From contig JANAVB010010791.1 in the NCBI GenBank assembly GCA_029216955.1, forward strand, positions 2,634,799-2,698,798: a DNA stretch of 64,000 bases. Reading direction: 5' to 3'. The notes under the pieces were generated by a model that worked only from the letters and a program-made list of their open reading frames with translations, was not told where the DNA came from and did not search any database. The position numbers and the translations under genes are program-made. Each line of letters begins with the position of its first letter. Within the stretch, counting starts at the first letter, position 1. Source of the stretch: Iris pallida (taxonomy: Eukaryota > Streptophyta > Magnoliopsida > Asparagales > Iridaceae). Shown piece after piece: positions 35,823 through 45,875 of this stretch.

Positions 35823-36060
35823 CCTGTCAATGATCAACCTCTGATGATCAAGGTTAAAGGAAGAACTCGAGCTTCGTCTGAGAAATCAGTGAGTATTCCA
35901 GTCAAGAGCCAAGTTCAACCTTTCATGATCAAGGTCAAGGGACGTACTTCTCGTACGAATGATCCAGAACCACCACTGATTATCAACCTTGGCAAGTCTA
36001 CGCAGAAGACGGATGACGGTCCGTTAATGATCAATCCGAAGCGTAGTACTCAGTTTGTAA
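35780..36060 (+). repeat. PLMIKVKGR peptide-repeat linker in element D
   Basis: Units near 35787, 35841, 35925, 35970 and 36020 encode PLKIKVKGR, PLMIKVKGR, PFMIKVKGR and weaker PLIIN/PLMIN forms. A TAA at 35821-35823 lies between the first two. Element A has the equivalent PLxVKLxGK series at the same place between protease and RT. Confidence 0.65.
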
Positions 36061-36836
36061 ATGATGTAAATATTGATCATTCTGTACTTTCTAATATCAA
36101 TAAAGATTTTCTTTTAGAGTATATGGCTGTCAAATTTATTGAGAGAATGACTTTATCTTCTGATGATCAAAGTCATCAATCTAAAAATGACATAAATACA
36201 GAGAAAACCTTATATCTTGACCATAAGGAAAATTCCTTTTCTCCTCATGTCGATGTTGGACCTTATGCTCAAAGGTTCCTAACATCTTCTCCCTATCTTC
36301 TTTCTGTAGCCGCTTCATCACAAGCTTGTGTAACTTATAGACGTCACAAAGAATCTTATTTTGTGATTCTGTCTGATAAGAAAAACAAGCGCCAAATTGT
36401 GTTTGGTCTGCTAGAAATATTCCTGTTATTCAGACAGATGATCTTAGAGATAAAGATAAAGGAAGAATCCGAATTGACAAATATAGTCAACAATCTCTCA
36501 AGATTATCCAGAATATGGGATATGATTTGAAGACTATGCAAGGTCTCAATCAAGGAAAAGGTAGACGGTTACCATTATGTGGTGATCCATTTTACCTGAA
36601 AACTCGGCATAGGTTGGGATACGATCCGTCCCACATATTTAATGAGGATATACAAGAAGAATTTTCTTCCAGTTCTTCACAATCCTCAGATTCTAAAGAA
36701 ATCTAATTTATCGAATCGGATACACTCCACATGTGCAAGGAAGATATGAAAGAAGAATATTCTTCCAGTTTTTTTACAATTCTCATATTCTGGAGGAGAC
36801 TATGATGATGAATCTGAGTGTGTATTCTCAGTTAAC
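36061..36836 (+). pseudogene. Spacer before RT in element D with a second G-patch-like motif
   Basis: The open frame 35844-36530 runs on without a known domain, then a frame change. MGYDLKTMQGLNQGKGRRLP (36515-36574) matches the G-patch-like motif at 34589 and that of element A. RHRLGYDPSH and a Ser/Glu-rich tail follow. Confidence 0.55.
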
Positions 36837-37990
36837 ATGGTTCAAACTGATGGTGAATCTGAGCCATTTGAAAATGACCCTTGGGCACAACAAATGGACA
36901 CTCAGTGGGATCTTCGTTTTGAACAGCGACAACCACCTACAGAATATGAAATCTTCCAGATTGACGTTGGCGATGAAACTACGTCCAAGCCAATATTCAT
37001 CAGTAAAAATCTTTCCAAAGATGAAAAGGAAGAGTTGATACAGCTGATTAAAAAATATATTGATATCTTTGCATGGAGTTATGAGGATATGCCTGGCTTA
37101 GATCCTAAAATAGCTACTTATAAACTCAATATTCTTCCTAATGCCAAGCCTGTAAAACAACAGCAAAGGCATTTTTGACCAGATATGATGGATGCAATTG
37201 AAGCAGAAATAAAAAAGCTGATCACATGTGGCTTTGTTCGTAAAAAACAACATCCAGATTGGGTTGCCAACATTGTTCCTTTTATGAAGAAGAATGGAAA
37301 AGTTCGAGTTTGCATAGATTTTCGAGATCTTAATACAGCTTGTCCGAAAGACGAATTTCCACTTCCGATTACCGATGTCATGATAGATAATACATGTGGT
37401 TTTGAACGTATGCCTTTCATGGACGGATTTTCAGGATACAATCAAATTAAGATACATCCAGGAGATGAAAAGCATACCGCTTTCCGTATACCCCTTGAAG
37501 TCTATTGCTATGCGGTTATGCCATTTGGTCTGAAAAATGCCGGTGCTACGTATCAACGGGCCATGAGAAACATCTTTCAAGAACATCTACAGAAAATAGT
37601 TGAATGTTATGTAGATGATATTGCTGTCAAAAGTCGATCAAAAGATGATCATATTCAAGACTTAAAGACGGTATTTGAGTTGATGCGCCAACATCAATTG
37701 AAGATGAATCCTACTAAGTCTTTTTTAGGGGAGTCAGTGGCAAATTTTTGGGATTTGTTATTACTTCGCAAGGTATCAATGTTGATCCTGATAAAATCAA
37801 AACAATTCTCGAAATGCGTCCTCCACGCAATCTAAAAGAACTACGTGGCTTCCAAGGTCGCATTGCTTATATCAGGAGATTTATATCCAATTTTTCTGGG
37901 AGGTGTCAACCATTCTCCCGTCTATTAAAGAAAGGTGTATCATTTGTCTGGGATGAAGCATGTCAGAAAGCCTTCAATGACATCAAGCAA
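36837..37990 (+). pseudogene. pol: Reverse transcriptase of element D
   Basis: 36837-37178 holds the N-terminal part (FAWSYEDMPGLDPKIATYKL). A TGA at 37176-37178 stands where A has an Arg codon. 37185-37740 is open: KNGKVRVCIDFRDLN, MPFMDGFSGYNQIKI, YAVMPFGLKNAGATYQRAM and YVDDIAVKS (YVDD at 37608-37619, intact). A shift near 37740 moves to the frame that starts at 37748 and runs through the thumb (ELRGFQGRIAYIRRF). Confidence 0.88.
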
Positions 37991-39094
37991 TACCTTACAA
38001 ATCCACCTGTTCTGGTACCTCCAGTGGTAGGAAGACCATTTTTGCTATATGTTCGAGCATTAGATCATTCCCTTGGTGCTCTTCTTGCACAGAAAAGTGA
38101 TAAAGGCCATGAACAAGCAATTTATTATCTTAGCCGAATGATGGTCGAAGCTGAGCACAGGTATACTCCTGTGGAGAAAGAATGTCTGGCCTTGGTTTTT
38201 GCTGTTCAAAAGACACGACATTATGTGTCAGGACAGACTATTCATGTCATCTCCAGTATAAATCCTATTCGGGTGTTGATGAGAAAACCAAGCATCCTCA
38301 ACTCCAGGTTAGCCACCTGGGCGATGTTGCTTACTCATTATGATATGGTCTATGTACCTCAAAAATCAGTGAAGGGTCAAGCATTAGCTGATTTTTTAGC
38401 AGCTCACCCTATACCTGAAACCTCTAAGCTTTATAAGGATATTCCAGATGAAGTTGTGGATTGCAACATGACTTTGAAGGATGATATTTGGCAATTATAT
38501 TTTGATGGAGCATCACGGGTTGGACCTAAAGACAATATAGTCTCCGGAGTAGGCATTGTATTGGTCTCTCCTGATAAAATGGTCATATACCGTACTTATT
38601 CTCTCAATGAGCCATGCTCCAACAATGTGGCAGAATATAATGCTCTGCTAATTGGTCTCCAAGTAGCAAAACAACTGGACATTGAGTTCCTGGAAGCTTA
38701 TAAAGATTCTCAACTAATTGTTATTCAGGTCAGAGGGACATATGAAGTCAGAAATCCGGACCTCATCCCTTATCATCAAGTAGTAATCAAATTGGTCCTT
38801 TCATTCAAAAGATTCTTCATCGAATTCGTACCACGTTCTCAAAATTTAGAAGTTGATGCTCTTGCTAGTTTAGCTGCAGACTTAGCTGTTCCAATTAGAA
38901 GACAAAATACTATTATTTTGTTGGATCGAGACTTATTCTGTGTCAAGAATAATTTGCATATCGAGCATAGTTATACTACAGAATCAAGTTCTCAACAAAA
39001 GGATTGGAGAAGTCCATTCATTGATTATGCAGTTCATGGGATTTTACCTGAAGATCCAAAGGAAGCTGCATCAATCAAGAGACGATCGTTCTGA
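37748..39094 (+). CDS. pol: RT thumb, RNase H and archaeal-type RNase H of element D (448 residues open)
   Basis: Longest intact part of D. Residues about 1-80 are the RT thumb/connection. About 95-215 are the retroviral RNase H (LYVRALDHSLGALLAQ, YTPVEKECLALVFAVQKTRHY). About 235-385 form a second RNase H of archaeal type: WQLYFDGASR with the first Asp, AEYNALLIGL with Glu, KDSQLIVIQV with Asp, and NLEVDALA with the last Asp. The second domain is a known acquisition of the Tat lineage, and all four acidic positions are kept. The frame ends by a shift at about 39090, just before integrase. Confidence 0.85.
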   Translation: MGFVITSQGINVDPDKIKTILEMRPPRNLKELRGFQGRIAYIRRFISNFSGRCQPFSRLLKKGVSFVWDEACQKAFNDIKQYLTNPPVLVPPVVGRPFLLYVRALDHSLGALLAQKSDKGHEQAIYYLSRMMVEAEHRYTPVEKECLALVFAVQKTRHYVSGQTIHVISSINPIRVLMRKPSILNSRLATWAMLLTHYDMVYVPQKSVKGQALADFLAAHPIPETSKLYKDIPDEVVDCNMTLKDDIWQLYFDGASRVGPKDNIVSGVGIVLVSPDKMVIYRTYSLNEPCSNNVAEYNALLIGLQVAKQLDIEFLEAYKDSQLIVIQVRGTYEVRNPDLIPYHQVVIKLVLSFKRFFIEFVPRSQNLEVDALASLAADLAVPIRRQNTIILLDRDLFCVKNNLHIEHSYTTESSSQQKDWRSPFIDYAVHGILPEDPKEAASIKRRSF

Positions 39095-40260
39095 TTCTAC
39101 TACGATTCTTCTTTACATATGTTATATCGTCATTTATATGTCGAACTTTTGTTACGTTGTCTCTCTGAGAATGAAGCTAAACAAACACTCCATGAAGCTC
39201 ATGATGGCGTTTGTGGTGCCCGTCAATCGGGTCCAAAATTACAGGACCGCATTCGAAGAATGGGGTATTATTGGCCATCCGTGATAGCAGATGTTGTGGA
39301 TTATGCTAGACAGTGTAAAGCATGTCAGATTCATGCCGATTTTATTTATCAACCATCGGAATTCTTATATCCTACAACAGCTTCTTGGCCCTTCGAAGCT
39401 TGGGGCATGGATATTATTGGTCCGATTAACCCTCCTTCTATCAAAGGATATCGGTTTATACTGGCTATAACCGATTACTTTTCTAAATGGGCGGAAGCGG
39501 TTCCCCTTGTTGAAGTAAAAACATCTATTGTGATTAGCTTCATTAAATATCATGTCATTTATCATTTTGGGATCCTCCGAAGGATAATCCATGATAATGG
39601 ACCACAATTTGCCAGTCAGGCATTTTATCGATTCTGTGACAAGAATCGGATCCAAAATCTAGCTTCTACGGCTTATAATCCAGCTGCTAATGGTTTGGCC
39701 GAAGCTTTCAACAAGACAATCATTAAACTTCTCAAAAAGTTTGTCTCTTCTAATAAACGTGATTGGAATGAGAAACTTGGAGAATGTTTATGGGCTTACC
39801 GAACGACAGTCCAAACTTCTACTGGTTTTACACCATTCTCACTGGTCTACGAATGTGAGGCTGTTCTTCCACTGGAAATCCAGATTCCATCTCTTAGAAT
39901 AGCCATTGCTAATGAGCTAACTATAGAGAATAATGATCGGTTGAGACTTCAAGAACTTGAAGGATTGGACGAAAAGCGTCTTCAAGCACAACAGCATATC
40001 GAGTTATATCAAGCCCATATATCTCGAGCTTTTAATCGTAAAGTTTAAGAGAGGGTATTTAAAGTCGGTGAGCTAGTTCTAGCTGTCCGAAGACCGATGG
40101 TGATGACTCATAAGAGCAAAGGGAAATTCCAAGCAAATGGGAAGGTCCTTATGTCATCGAGACGGTATTCTCTAATGGTGCCTATAGGTTGTCTAAACCT
40201 AGTGGAGATTTGCTCATGATGCCGATCAATGGCAAAATCTTGAAGAAATATTATGTTTGA
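39095..40260 (+). pseudogene. Integrase of element D
   Basis: 39119-40048 is open. It has the zinc region (HEAHDGVCGARQSGPKL, GYYWPSV, CKACQIHA) and the catalytic core with DIIGP, HDNGPQFAS and ANGLAEAFNKTI supplying the D, D and E residues. A stop at 40046-40048 and a shift near 40125 interrupt the C-terminus, which ends INGKILKKYYV and TGA at 40258-40260. There is no chromodomain, as expected for Tat. Confidence 0.87.
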
Positions 40261-40762
40261 ATTTCTTCTTTATTCTCCAGCTACCAATGTTTGGTTAAGC
40301 TGATTACTTGTCTCCTAAAAAAGAATTTTTTTGATCTTCTGTCTTACCAGCTGATTAAAAAGAGAGATTTATTATTTATCATGTTCTAATGACCTATGAA
40401 TAAATATTGAGTCTACTTCTTTTCCTATCTATCATGTCCATTTGGCCTCTGAATAGATATTAATCTATTTTTCTTTGAGTTGTTACGATCTGTCACGTTC
40501 ATATTACCTCTGATAGTATTGTATACTCTAAACAGAAAACGAGATTTATTATCTATCATGTCCACATTACCTCTGGATAGATATAATTTATTGAGTTTAG
40601 AAGACTTGTCATGTCCATATTACCTCTGATAAGTATTTTCTATCTCATACCTTTTGTTTGATTTCAAAATAAATGATAGGGTCACAAAACAAAAATTTTA
40701 TTCATTTCTTGTAAACATTACAAAATGAAAAAGATAGAAGATTACAAAAATTCTTTATTTTT
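40261..40762. repeat. Post-pol spacer of D with imperfect 55-65 bp tandem repeats
   Basis: About five units share TATCATGTCCATATTACCTCTG and close variants (near 40378, 40429, 40494, 40553 and 40607). On the minus strand, AATAAA at 40697-40702 lies about 60 bases beyond the stop of the antisense gene. The spacer may hold the 3' ends of both the pol transcript and the antisense transcript. Confidence 0.6.
40697..40702 (-). terminator. Poly(A) signal of the antisense gene
   Basis: AATAAA on the minus strand, about 60 bases downstream of the antisense stop codon at 40763-40765, followed by T-rich DNA. The position fits a plant near-upstream element. Confidence 0.5.
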
Positions 40763-42204
40763 CTAAGGCGGAGCAGAGATATCTTCAAGAAATTTTTGTA
40801 GTTCCGCTAGACGCTTTTTACGAGAGCTCAATACATTCTTAGTAGCTACGGAGCGTCGAGCTTCGGGAGTGCAGATATGAAAAAGTCCATCAAAAGTGAC
40901 TATCATCTTATCCTTGGCTTCGTCAAGGGTTTTGATGGTAGCCTCAGCTCCGAAGACTTGTTCCTCCAAAATTGAGCTCTGAGTTAGGTGCTGGTCCCGA
41001 GCTATGATCATCTGCTCCCTCTCTGCCTTTAAGCGAGCCAGCTCAGCCTCGACTTCGCGAATTCTATCATTCTGTTGATGAATCATTATATTCAAAGTTT
41101 CATAGGCTTCTCTCTAGATATCCAGCTGAGGCTTAGCTTCAACCAAAAAAGCTTTTTCTTTCGCCACCTTGATGTTGTACTCATGGAGGGCTTCATTGAA
41201 AGTAGTCTTCCGAGCGAGGTATTCAGCTGATAAAGCGTCGTACTCCTCTTGGATGAGACTTTCAGTAGTTTCACTTGACAGCCTTAGATATTCTTTAATG
41301 GGCTGTTCAAGTCCCTCCACGACTTTCTCCAATGCCGCTGCTCTCGCTGTATCATTGAATATGGCAACATTTCTGATAGTAAGAGCAATCGCCGCCTTCA
41401 GACTTTTATAACTGAGGCCCCTCTTCAGGACCATCTGGATCAGAGCCGCCAGAGTCTTGTAAAAAGTGTTAGTATGAATCTTAACTAAGAGATTCATTTC
41501 TCCACTTGAGCTCGGAGTTGCGGCAATATCTATCAAGTCCCTTTTCTGAAGACTAGGAACAGATGTGGTTGCCTTAGTAGTAGACTGAGATGAAGCCATT
41601 GTTGTCGCTGCTACTATGGCCAACTGATCCCCAGGAGCTTCAGGAACAGTGTCTTCAACACTTTTTACTCCAGTCGTTTCTGGAGTCGAAACTACATGAG
41701 TTTCAGTGGCGGTGATAGTTGAGGAAGGAATGGTAGTTATCGTAGCTGACTCCGGTTCGGGCATTGTCTCCTCAGGAACTTGTGCTGGATCGGTAGCAAT
41801 AGCAGAGGATGCTATTATAACGTCCCCAGCTTCAGTTGATGATTTGACTATGTCTTTATCACCTTCTTCGGCTACCGGCTCTGCAGGATCTTCAAGTATT
41901 TCAGTTGTAGTGGGTTCTTCTACAACTGGTTCTTCGTTGAAGTCTATTTCTTCCTCAGTAGCCTCTTCATCATCTACAGTAGTTTCTATTACAGTTTGTT
42001 CTTTATCCTTGCCCTCAGCAGGAGGAGACAATTCTGGCTGAGCTTGCACCTCGGGCTCTTGTTGTACCTCCATAGATGGAGGACATTCTTCTTGAGCATC
42101 TTCTTCTTCTGAAGAAGAATCCTATTCCTCAGACTCTGCATTTTCCTCATAAATATCTTCTTGAGGAGGAGGAGGAGCCACAAGCTTTGATGCGATGATA
42201 ACAC
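40763..42204 (-). CDS. Exon 4 of the antisense gene (acidic region and coiled coil)
   Basis: One frame with TAG at 42124-42122 and 41116-41114. The first 200 residues are Glu/Pro/Thr-rich and disordered. Then comes a helical part (KTLAALIQMVLKRGLSYKSL) and coiled-coil heptads around EEYDALSAEYLARKTTFNEA and DRIREVEAELARLKAEREQM. It ends LEDISAPP. The plus-strand frame at 41706-42041 is a shadow of the Ser/Thr-rich stretch. Confidence 0.65.
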
Positions 42205-42280
42205 CTACAAAAATTAAACAAAATAAGTTACTATACAAAAAATAATAATTTTGTATAGATTTTGTATAATTTATATTTAC
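42205..42280 (-). other. Intron 3 of the antisense gene (76 bp)
   Basis: Donor AG|GTAAAT at 42280, acceptor TTTAATTTTTGTAG ending at 42205, AT-rich interior, phase 1 on both sides. Plant introns are usually this short at minimum and AT-rich. It is the best-supported intron of the three. Confidence 0.72.
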
Positions 42281-43782
42281 CTGGGGTAGGTGCAGAACGT
42301 GCCAGGTACGAGTCATAATCCCCATCCCAGTCATCATCATCAAAAGTAATAGCTGGTTCATCTGATGGAATGAGCTCTCGGTCAACAGTATGTGTAGGGG
42401 CAGCCTCCTCAGTAGCTTGTGCCTTTGGTGGCAAAGATAGATGAAGTGATGAGCTGAGGCATCCCGGAGATAGGACTACCGCAGCTTCTGTTGATGCTGC
42501 TAGTTGAGATGCAGAGGATCCTTCTCCAGGATGAGCTGAAGAAGATGCAACATGTTGCAGCTCCTCGACCGGAGTGTCGCTCTCTGGGGTAGCAGCTCTT
42601 GGTTTAAAAGGCCCTTTGACGGTAACCTTCTTCTTCTTCTCAGGGAGTGTCTTCTCTGGAAGAGTAGCGGCTGCACCTTGTTTCTGTTTTCGGGTCTTGC
42701 CAATAATGATTGGTTCCGCAGCTACTTCCCCAGCTCCCGTAGAGATGACTTCCAAATACTCATCTGGAACAGCAGTATAATTGGGTATATCTGGAAATAC
42801 CCTGACTGGCTCTTCAACATTCCCTTCCTTGGGCCATCTTAGACTACCTCTCAGGTTGTAGCCATGGGCGAAGGAGCGGATGGAAGCATAAAAGCGAGCA
42901 TACTTATGAAGTATACGTAGCTCGGTGGTGCTGGTAGCGGTTGATACTTTGAATTTAGCACCGGTACAAGCAGTGCTAAAATATCTCCAGGCTCTCGTAC
43001 CATCAATTAGCTTCCCATAATGACGGAAGCGCGTGGAGGGATTACCAACATGAAGTTGGTCATATCTAAACTGGCGAGCGAACCGACTTGGTAAATATGG
43101 TTCGAACGCGCAGTCATCTTCATTCCTGTACATCAGATGGGAGGGTCTGATGCACTGTAGCCATCTGAAAACTGGCGCTGGCAATGAGGTCGTCCCTTCC
43201 CCTCTATCTTCAAACTGTATGCCGAGGCAGTCGGCTGGAACTTGTGGTCTTGTGCAGAAGAAGTTCTAACCGTGAGAATAATTCAGTACTGCTCGGGTGT
43301 CTGCCACTGTAGTAGCAGTCCATGTGGCTTTGTTGAATTTTTGGAAGAAAATCTCCGCATTATCTCCAGGGCCTGGCGACAATAAATTACAGTTGTGATG
43401 CAGTAGCCAGTCCATCAAATATGTGTAGGGCATCTCTACCCTAGGAAAATCCTTCCGGTGAGGAGCGTTATTGATTAGTTCCTCACCAAAGGTCTGCAAA
43501 CCAGCGTTTATTCAGCAAACTATCGCCGATAGCAAGTTGATTCTGACCTTGAATACCAAACGTACTGTCGGCCACAGTACGTTTCGGTGAATTCTGTCTA
43601 CTGTGCTGATCCCAGGCACAACCCATCTCCACAGCCACAAAGACAGAAAGCCTGCCAGCAAGGCTTCTCTGGAGAGCTTCTGACTACCGTGCCTCAGATG
43701 GCCCAAGGTTTCAGTCCCCGCAGGGAAGTTTTCGGTCTTTTTGGGCAGATATTGGTCCGAAGATTTATGGACGATCATTAAA
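42281..43782 (-). CDS. Exon 3 of the antisense gene (plant-mobile-domain-like, second part)
   Basis: One frame with a TGA at 43514-43512 and a TAG at 43268-43266. The blocks LAGFLSLWLWRWVVPG and EELINNAPHRKDFPRVEMPY look like the C-terminal half of a plant mobile domain. From 43184 a part rich in Arg/Tyr (MYRNEDDCAFEPYLPSRFAR) follows, then a basic segment with PEKKKKVTVKGPFKPR that could be a nuclear localisation signal, then an acidic Ser/Thr-rich tail with TFDDDDWDGDYDS. It ends at donor CCCCAG|GTAAAT (phase 1). Confidence 0.65.
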
Positions 43783-43941
43783 CTATTGATCAGATCTGGA
43801 GGGATTATTGAACAAAGGTTGATGGTTGGAGCTTTATTTTCTTGAAATCTCCCCTACTCGTTCTTGGATATTCTATTATTATGATAGAATAGATAAGTTG
43901 TCCATTTATTAGTGTATGCTAAGTGTGATCCATTGTCATAC
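43783..43941 (-). other. Intron 2 of the antisense gene, tentative (159 bp)
   Basis: Donor GTATGA at 43941 and acceptor ATCAATAG ending at 43783 give equal phases. A second acceptor, CCTCCAG at 43796, is stronger in sequence but gives the wrong phase. The intervening sequence is AT-rich and repeats TAATAAT-like words. Confidence 0.4.
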
Positions 43942-44948
43942 ATAGATGTGCAAATTAAGTAATGGCACATCAGTTCTTGGTAGACCTCAACTAATCGAGG
44001 ATTCTTTTCGCTGATTTCTGCCAATTCCCTGTTGGAGGGAACGTACTCTTCGTAGGGAGCTTCACCCATCGGCAGCTTAGATATGAAGTGCATCTCATGC
44101 AGGGCAAGGCCCATTTCACCGAGTGGGGTTGCAAAAAGTTCTTGTTAAACTCATGTACAGCTCCATCAAAGCCAAGAATAAGTTACTATTCATCGGTATA
44201 CCCTGGCTCGTAGAGGCTACCGCTTCATAGAGGCCGATGGATTCCAGGTCCTTCTTGAAGTGCTTCATGATCCAGACACTAAGCTGAATCCAGTTATTGT
44301 TATATGGAGTTAACCACCCTGGTAGCCTAGGGTTGGCCTGGGGATATAATACTGCAGCCCCTATGAACTTGTTGATGAACATTGGGGTCTGCACCGGGTG
44401 GATTAGAGCCGAATCTTCACTCGGAGTGAATCCAGGCAAGAGACCGGAGAAGGGGACAACACGACCACTGGGAGTGCTGGTGTGGTAGCCCATGTCATTG
44501 GCTCTCTCCCTCTTGAAAATGATCCTTCCTGGCCTACCATGACTGCTGGGAGTCAGGTTCCATAGCATCTTTCGGGGATGTATGGCATGGACAAATGCAG
44601 ATAGGGGATAATCCCTGTCCATGTCGGGGAGATACATCGCCCTCTCCCCAAACTTGAATACCCAAGCCTCTTTCTTGGGGTGTGTTTGTGATTTGAAGTC
44701 TATCGCATCCCCGAACAAGAAGGCTGGCTTCAAAAATTGTTGGTCTTCTAGTGATACCAACACTTCTCCATTAATCATGGACAACAACATTCTGTCCCCT
44801 TGAGCAGCTATCAGCTGTGCTCTCCCTTCAGGGTATTCAGGATTCGACTGAGGGAACTCCACGTGGGACAAATTCTCCAAGTAATTTGAACCCACCATAC
44901 CAGCTGGCGAGCCGAATGTTTCTGCAAGTTGGTGAATTTGTAAGTCCA
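43942..44948 (-). CDS. Exon 2 of the antisense gene (plant-mobile-domain-like, first part)
   Basis: It begins VDLQIHQLAETFGSPAG and has conserved-looking blocks LVSLEDQQFLKPAFLFGDAI, GLLPGFTPSED and WIQLSVWIMKHFKKDL. A one-base shift near 44115-44118 leads into MGLALHEMHFISKLPMGEAP and YEEYVPSNRELAEI, which resemble the core of plant mobile domain proteins. The 3' border GTATGA at 43941 is a candidate donor (phase 2). Confidence 0.6.
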
Positions 44949-45628
44949 CTGCCAAAAGAAAAAAGAAAAATCAAGTTAGTAAAAATCTAATTTGAAATTT
45001 TTACGCAAATGACTTGGTCTGATTTTTACGCGTAAAGATTAAATACTCTGACTATGCAAATTTTACGCTTATGCGCACAAGTTAAAGTTGATAAAAATTT
45101 CAAAATGTAAAAGTTCTTTGCTTTTTTTTACGCAAAGTCTTTCATTGGTGAAATTTTACGCTGGCACATATTGATGTGAGCGTATTGAGAATCTTACGCT
45201 GGCATGTGTTAACATGAGCGTATTTTAATTTTTACGCTGGCACATATTGATGTGAGCGTATTGTGAATTTTACTCTGGCACGTGTTGACGTGAGCGTATT
45301 TTAGATTTTATACTGGCACGTATTGACGTGAGCGTATTTTTAATTTTTACGCTGGCACGTGTTGACGTGAGCATATTTTAGATTTTATGCTGACACGTAT
45401 AGACGTGAGCGTAGTTTGAATTTTACGCTGGCACATATTGATGTGAGCGTATTTTGATTTTTACGCTGACACGTATAGACGTGGGCGTATGTTTTTACTT
45501 TTACGCTGACACGTATGACGTTTTGTTATCTCAGTTTTTACGCTGACACGTATAACGTGGGCATAAAGTAAAAAAACTCGAGTCTTCTTCTCCGGCGATC
45601 TCACAGCCGAACTTAGGTAGTATTCTAC
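44949..45628 (-). other. Intron 1 of the antisense gene (680 bp), holding the palindrome array
   Basis: Donor GTAGAA at 45628; acceptor TTTTCTTTTGGCAG ending at 44949 behind a strong pyrimidine tract. Phase 1 on both sides restores one frame. Most of it is the 38-bp palindromic array at 45150-45575 plus TTTACGC-rich DNA. On the plus strand these borders are not splice sites. Confidence 0.6.
45150..45575. repeat. Tandem array of about eleven 38-bp palindromic units
   Basis: Consensus unit: TTTTACGCTGGCACGT, then a GTTG-type spacer, then ACGTGAGCGTATT. TACGCT pairs with AGCGTA, and CACGT with ACGTG, so each unit can form a hairpin or bind a dimer. Units start near 45156, 45192, 45231, 45270, 45308, 45347, 45386, 45422, 45460, 45499 and 45536. 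The last two are degenerate. Tat/Ogre 3' regions are known sources of satellite repeats. Confidence 0.8.
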
Positions 45629-45773
45629 CTTTCATGGCCGGAGCTACATTGGGGTTTGTCTGTCGGGGCGTCGCTGATGATGGGACGACAGTTTTTGTAT
45701 GGTCGACCGACGATGAATCAGCGACGGGCTTCTTGCCCTTGCTGCCGGCGGCGTTCTTGCTCTTGGGGGCCAT
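45629..45773 (-). CDS. Exon 1 of the antisense gene
   Basis: Starts MAPKSKNAAGSKGKK, basic and low-complexity, and ends in APAMK before a donor AAAG|GTAGAA (phase 1). The ATG at 45773 is preferred over an upstream in-frame start at 45830 because it is a true ATG with a GCC context behind it and lies at a usual distance from the TATA box. Confidence 0.6.
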
Positions 45774-45865
45774 CGAGTCGGAATGAGAGTATAAAGGAGA
45801 AAAAAGAGTAAAGAGAGTTCGAGATTGCAAAAGACAAGTAAAGTTCTCTCTCTACTCGAAGAGCC

Positions 45866-45875
45866 CTATTTATAG
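45866..45875 (-). promoter_or_regulatory. TATA box of the antisense gene
   Basis: CTATAAATAG on the minus strand, 93-102 bases upstream of the ATG at 45773, with a C/T-rich leader between. It lies outside the 3' LTR, so the antisense gene has a promoter separate from the LTR. Confidence 0.6.

Larger units (their letters stand above)
40763..45773 (-). pseudogene. Antisense split gene in element D, plant-mobile-domain-like
   Basis: A minus-strand gene with its own TATA box (45866-45875), ATG (45773), four candidate exons (45773-45629, 44948-43942, 43782-42281, 42204-40763) and poly(A) signal. Introns 1 and 3 have consensus borders and matching phases; intron 2 is tentative. About 1365 codons in total. 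Exons 2-3 resemble the plant mobile domain found in antisense ORFs of Tat elements, for example MGLALHEMHFISKLP. Exon 4 is acidic and then coiled-coil. One frameshift (near 44118) and TAG/TGA codons at 43514, 43268, 42124 and 41116 show that this copy is broken. Extra ORFs in this position are known in the lineage. The split structure is my reading. Confidence 0.75.

Noticed and set aside
36837..39094. Endogenous plant pararetrovirus (RT plus RNase H)
   Set aside because: LTRs, target-site duplications, integrase and the second RNase H place it among Ty3/gypsy retrotransposons.
41706..42041. Plus-strand 111-codon open frame, Ser/Val-rich
   Set aside because: A shadow of the Glu/Thr-rich antisense exon 4, which has the longer and more structured reading on the minus strand.
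43783..43796. Acceptor CCTCCAG at 43796 for antisense intron 2
   Set aside because: Better sequence but the phase does not match the downstream frame. ATCAATAG ending at 43783 matches, so it was preferred with low confidence.
45150..45575. Regularly spaced repeats resembling a CRISPR array
   Set aside because: The units are contiguous and palindromic with no unique spacers, and the setting is a plant retrotransposon.
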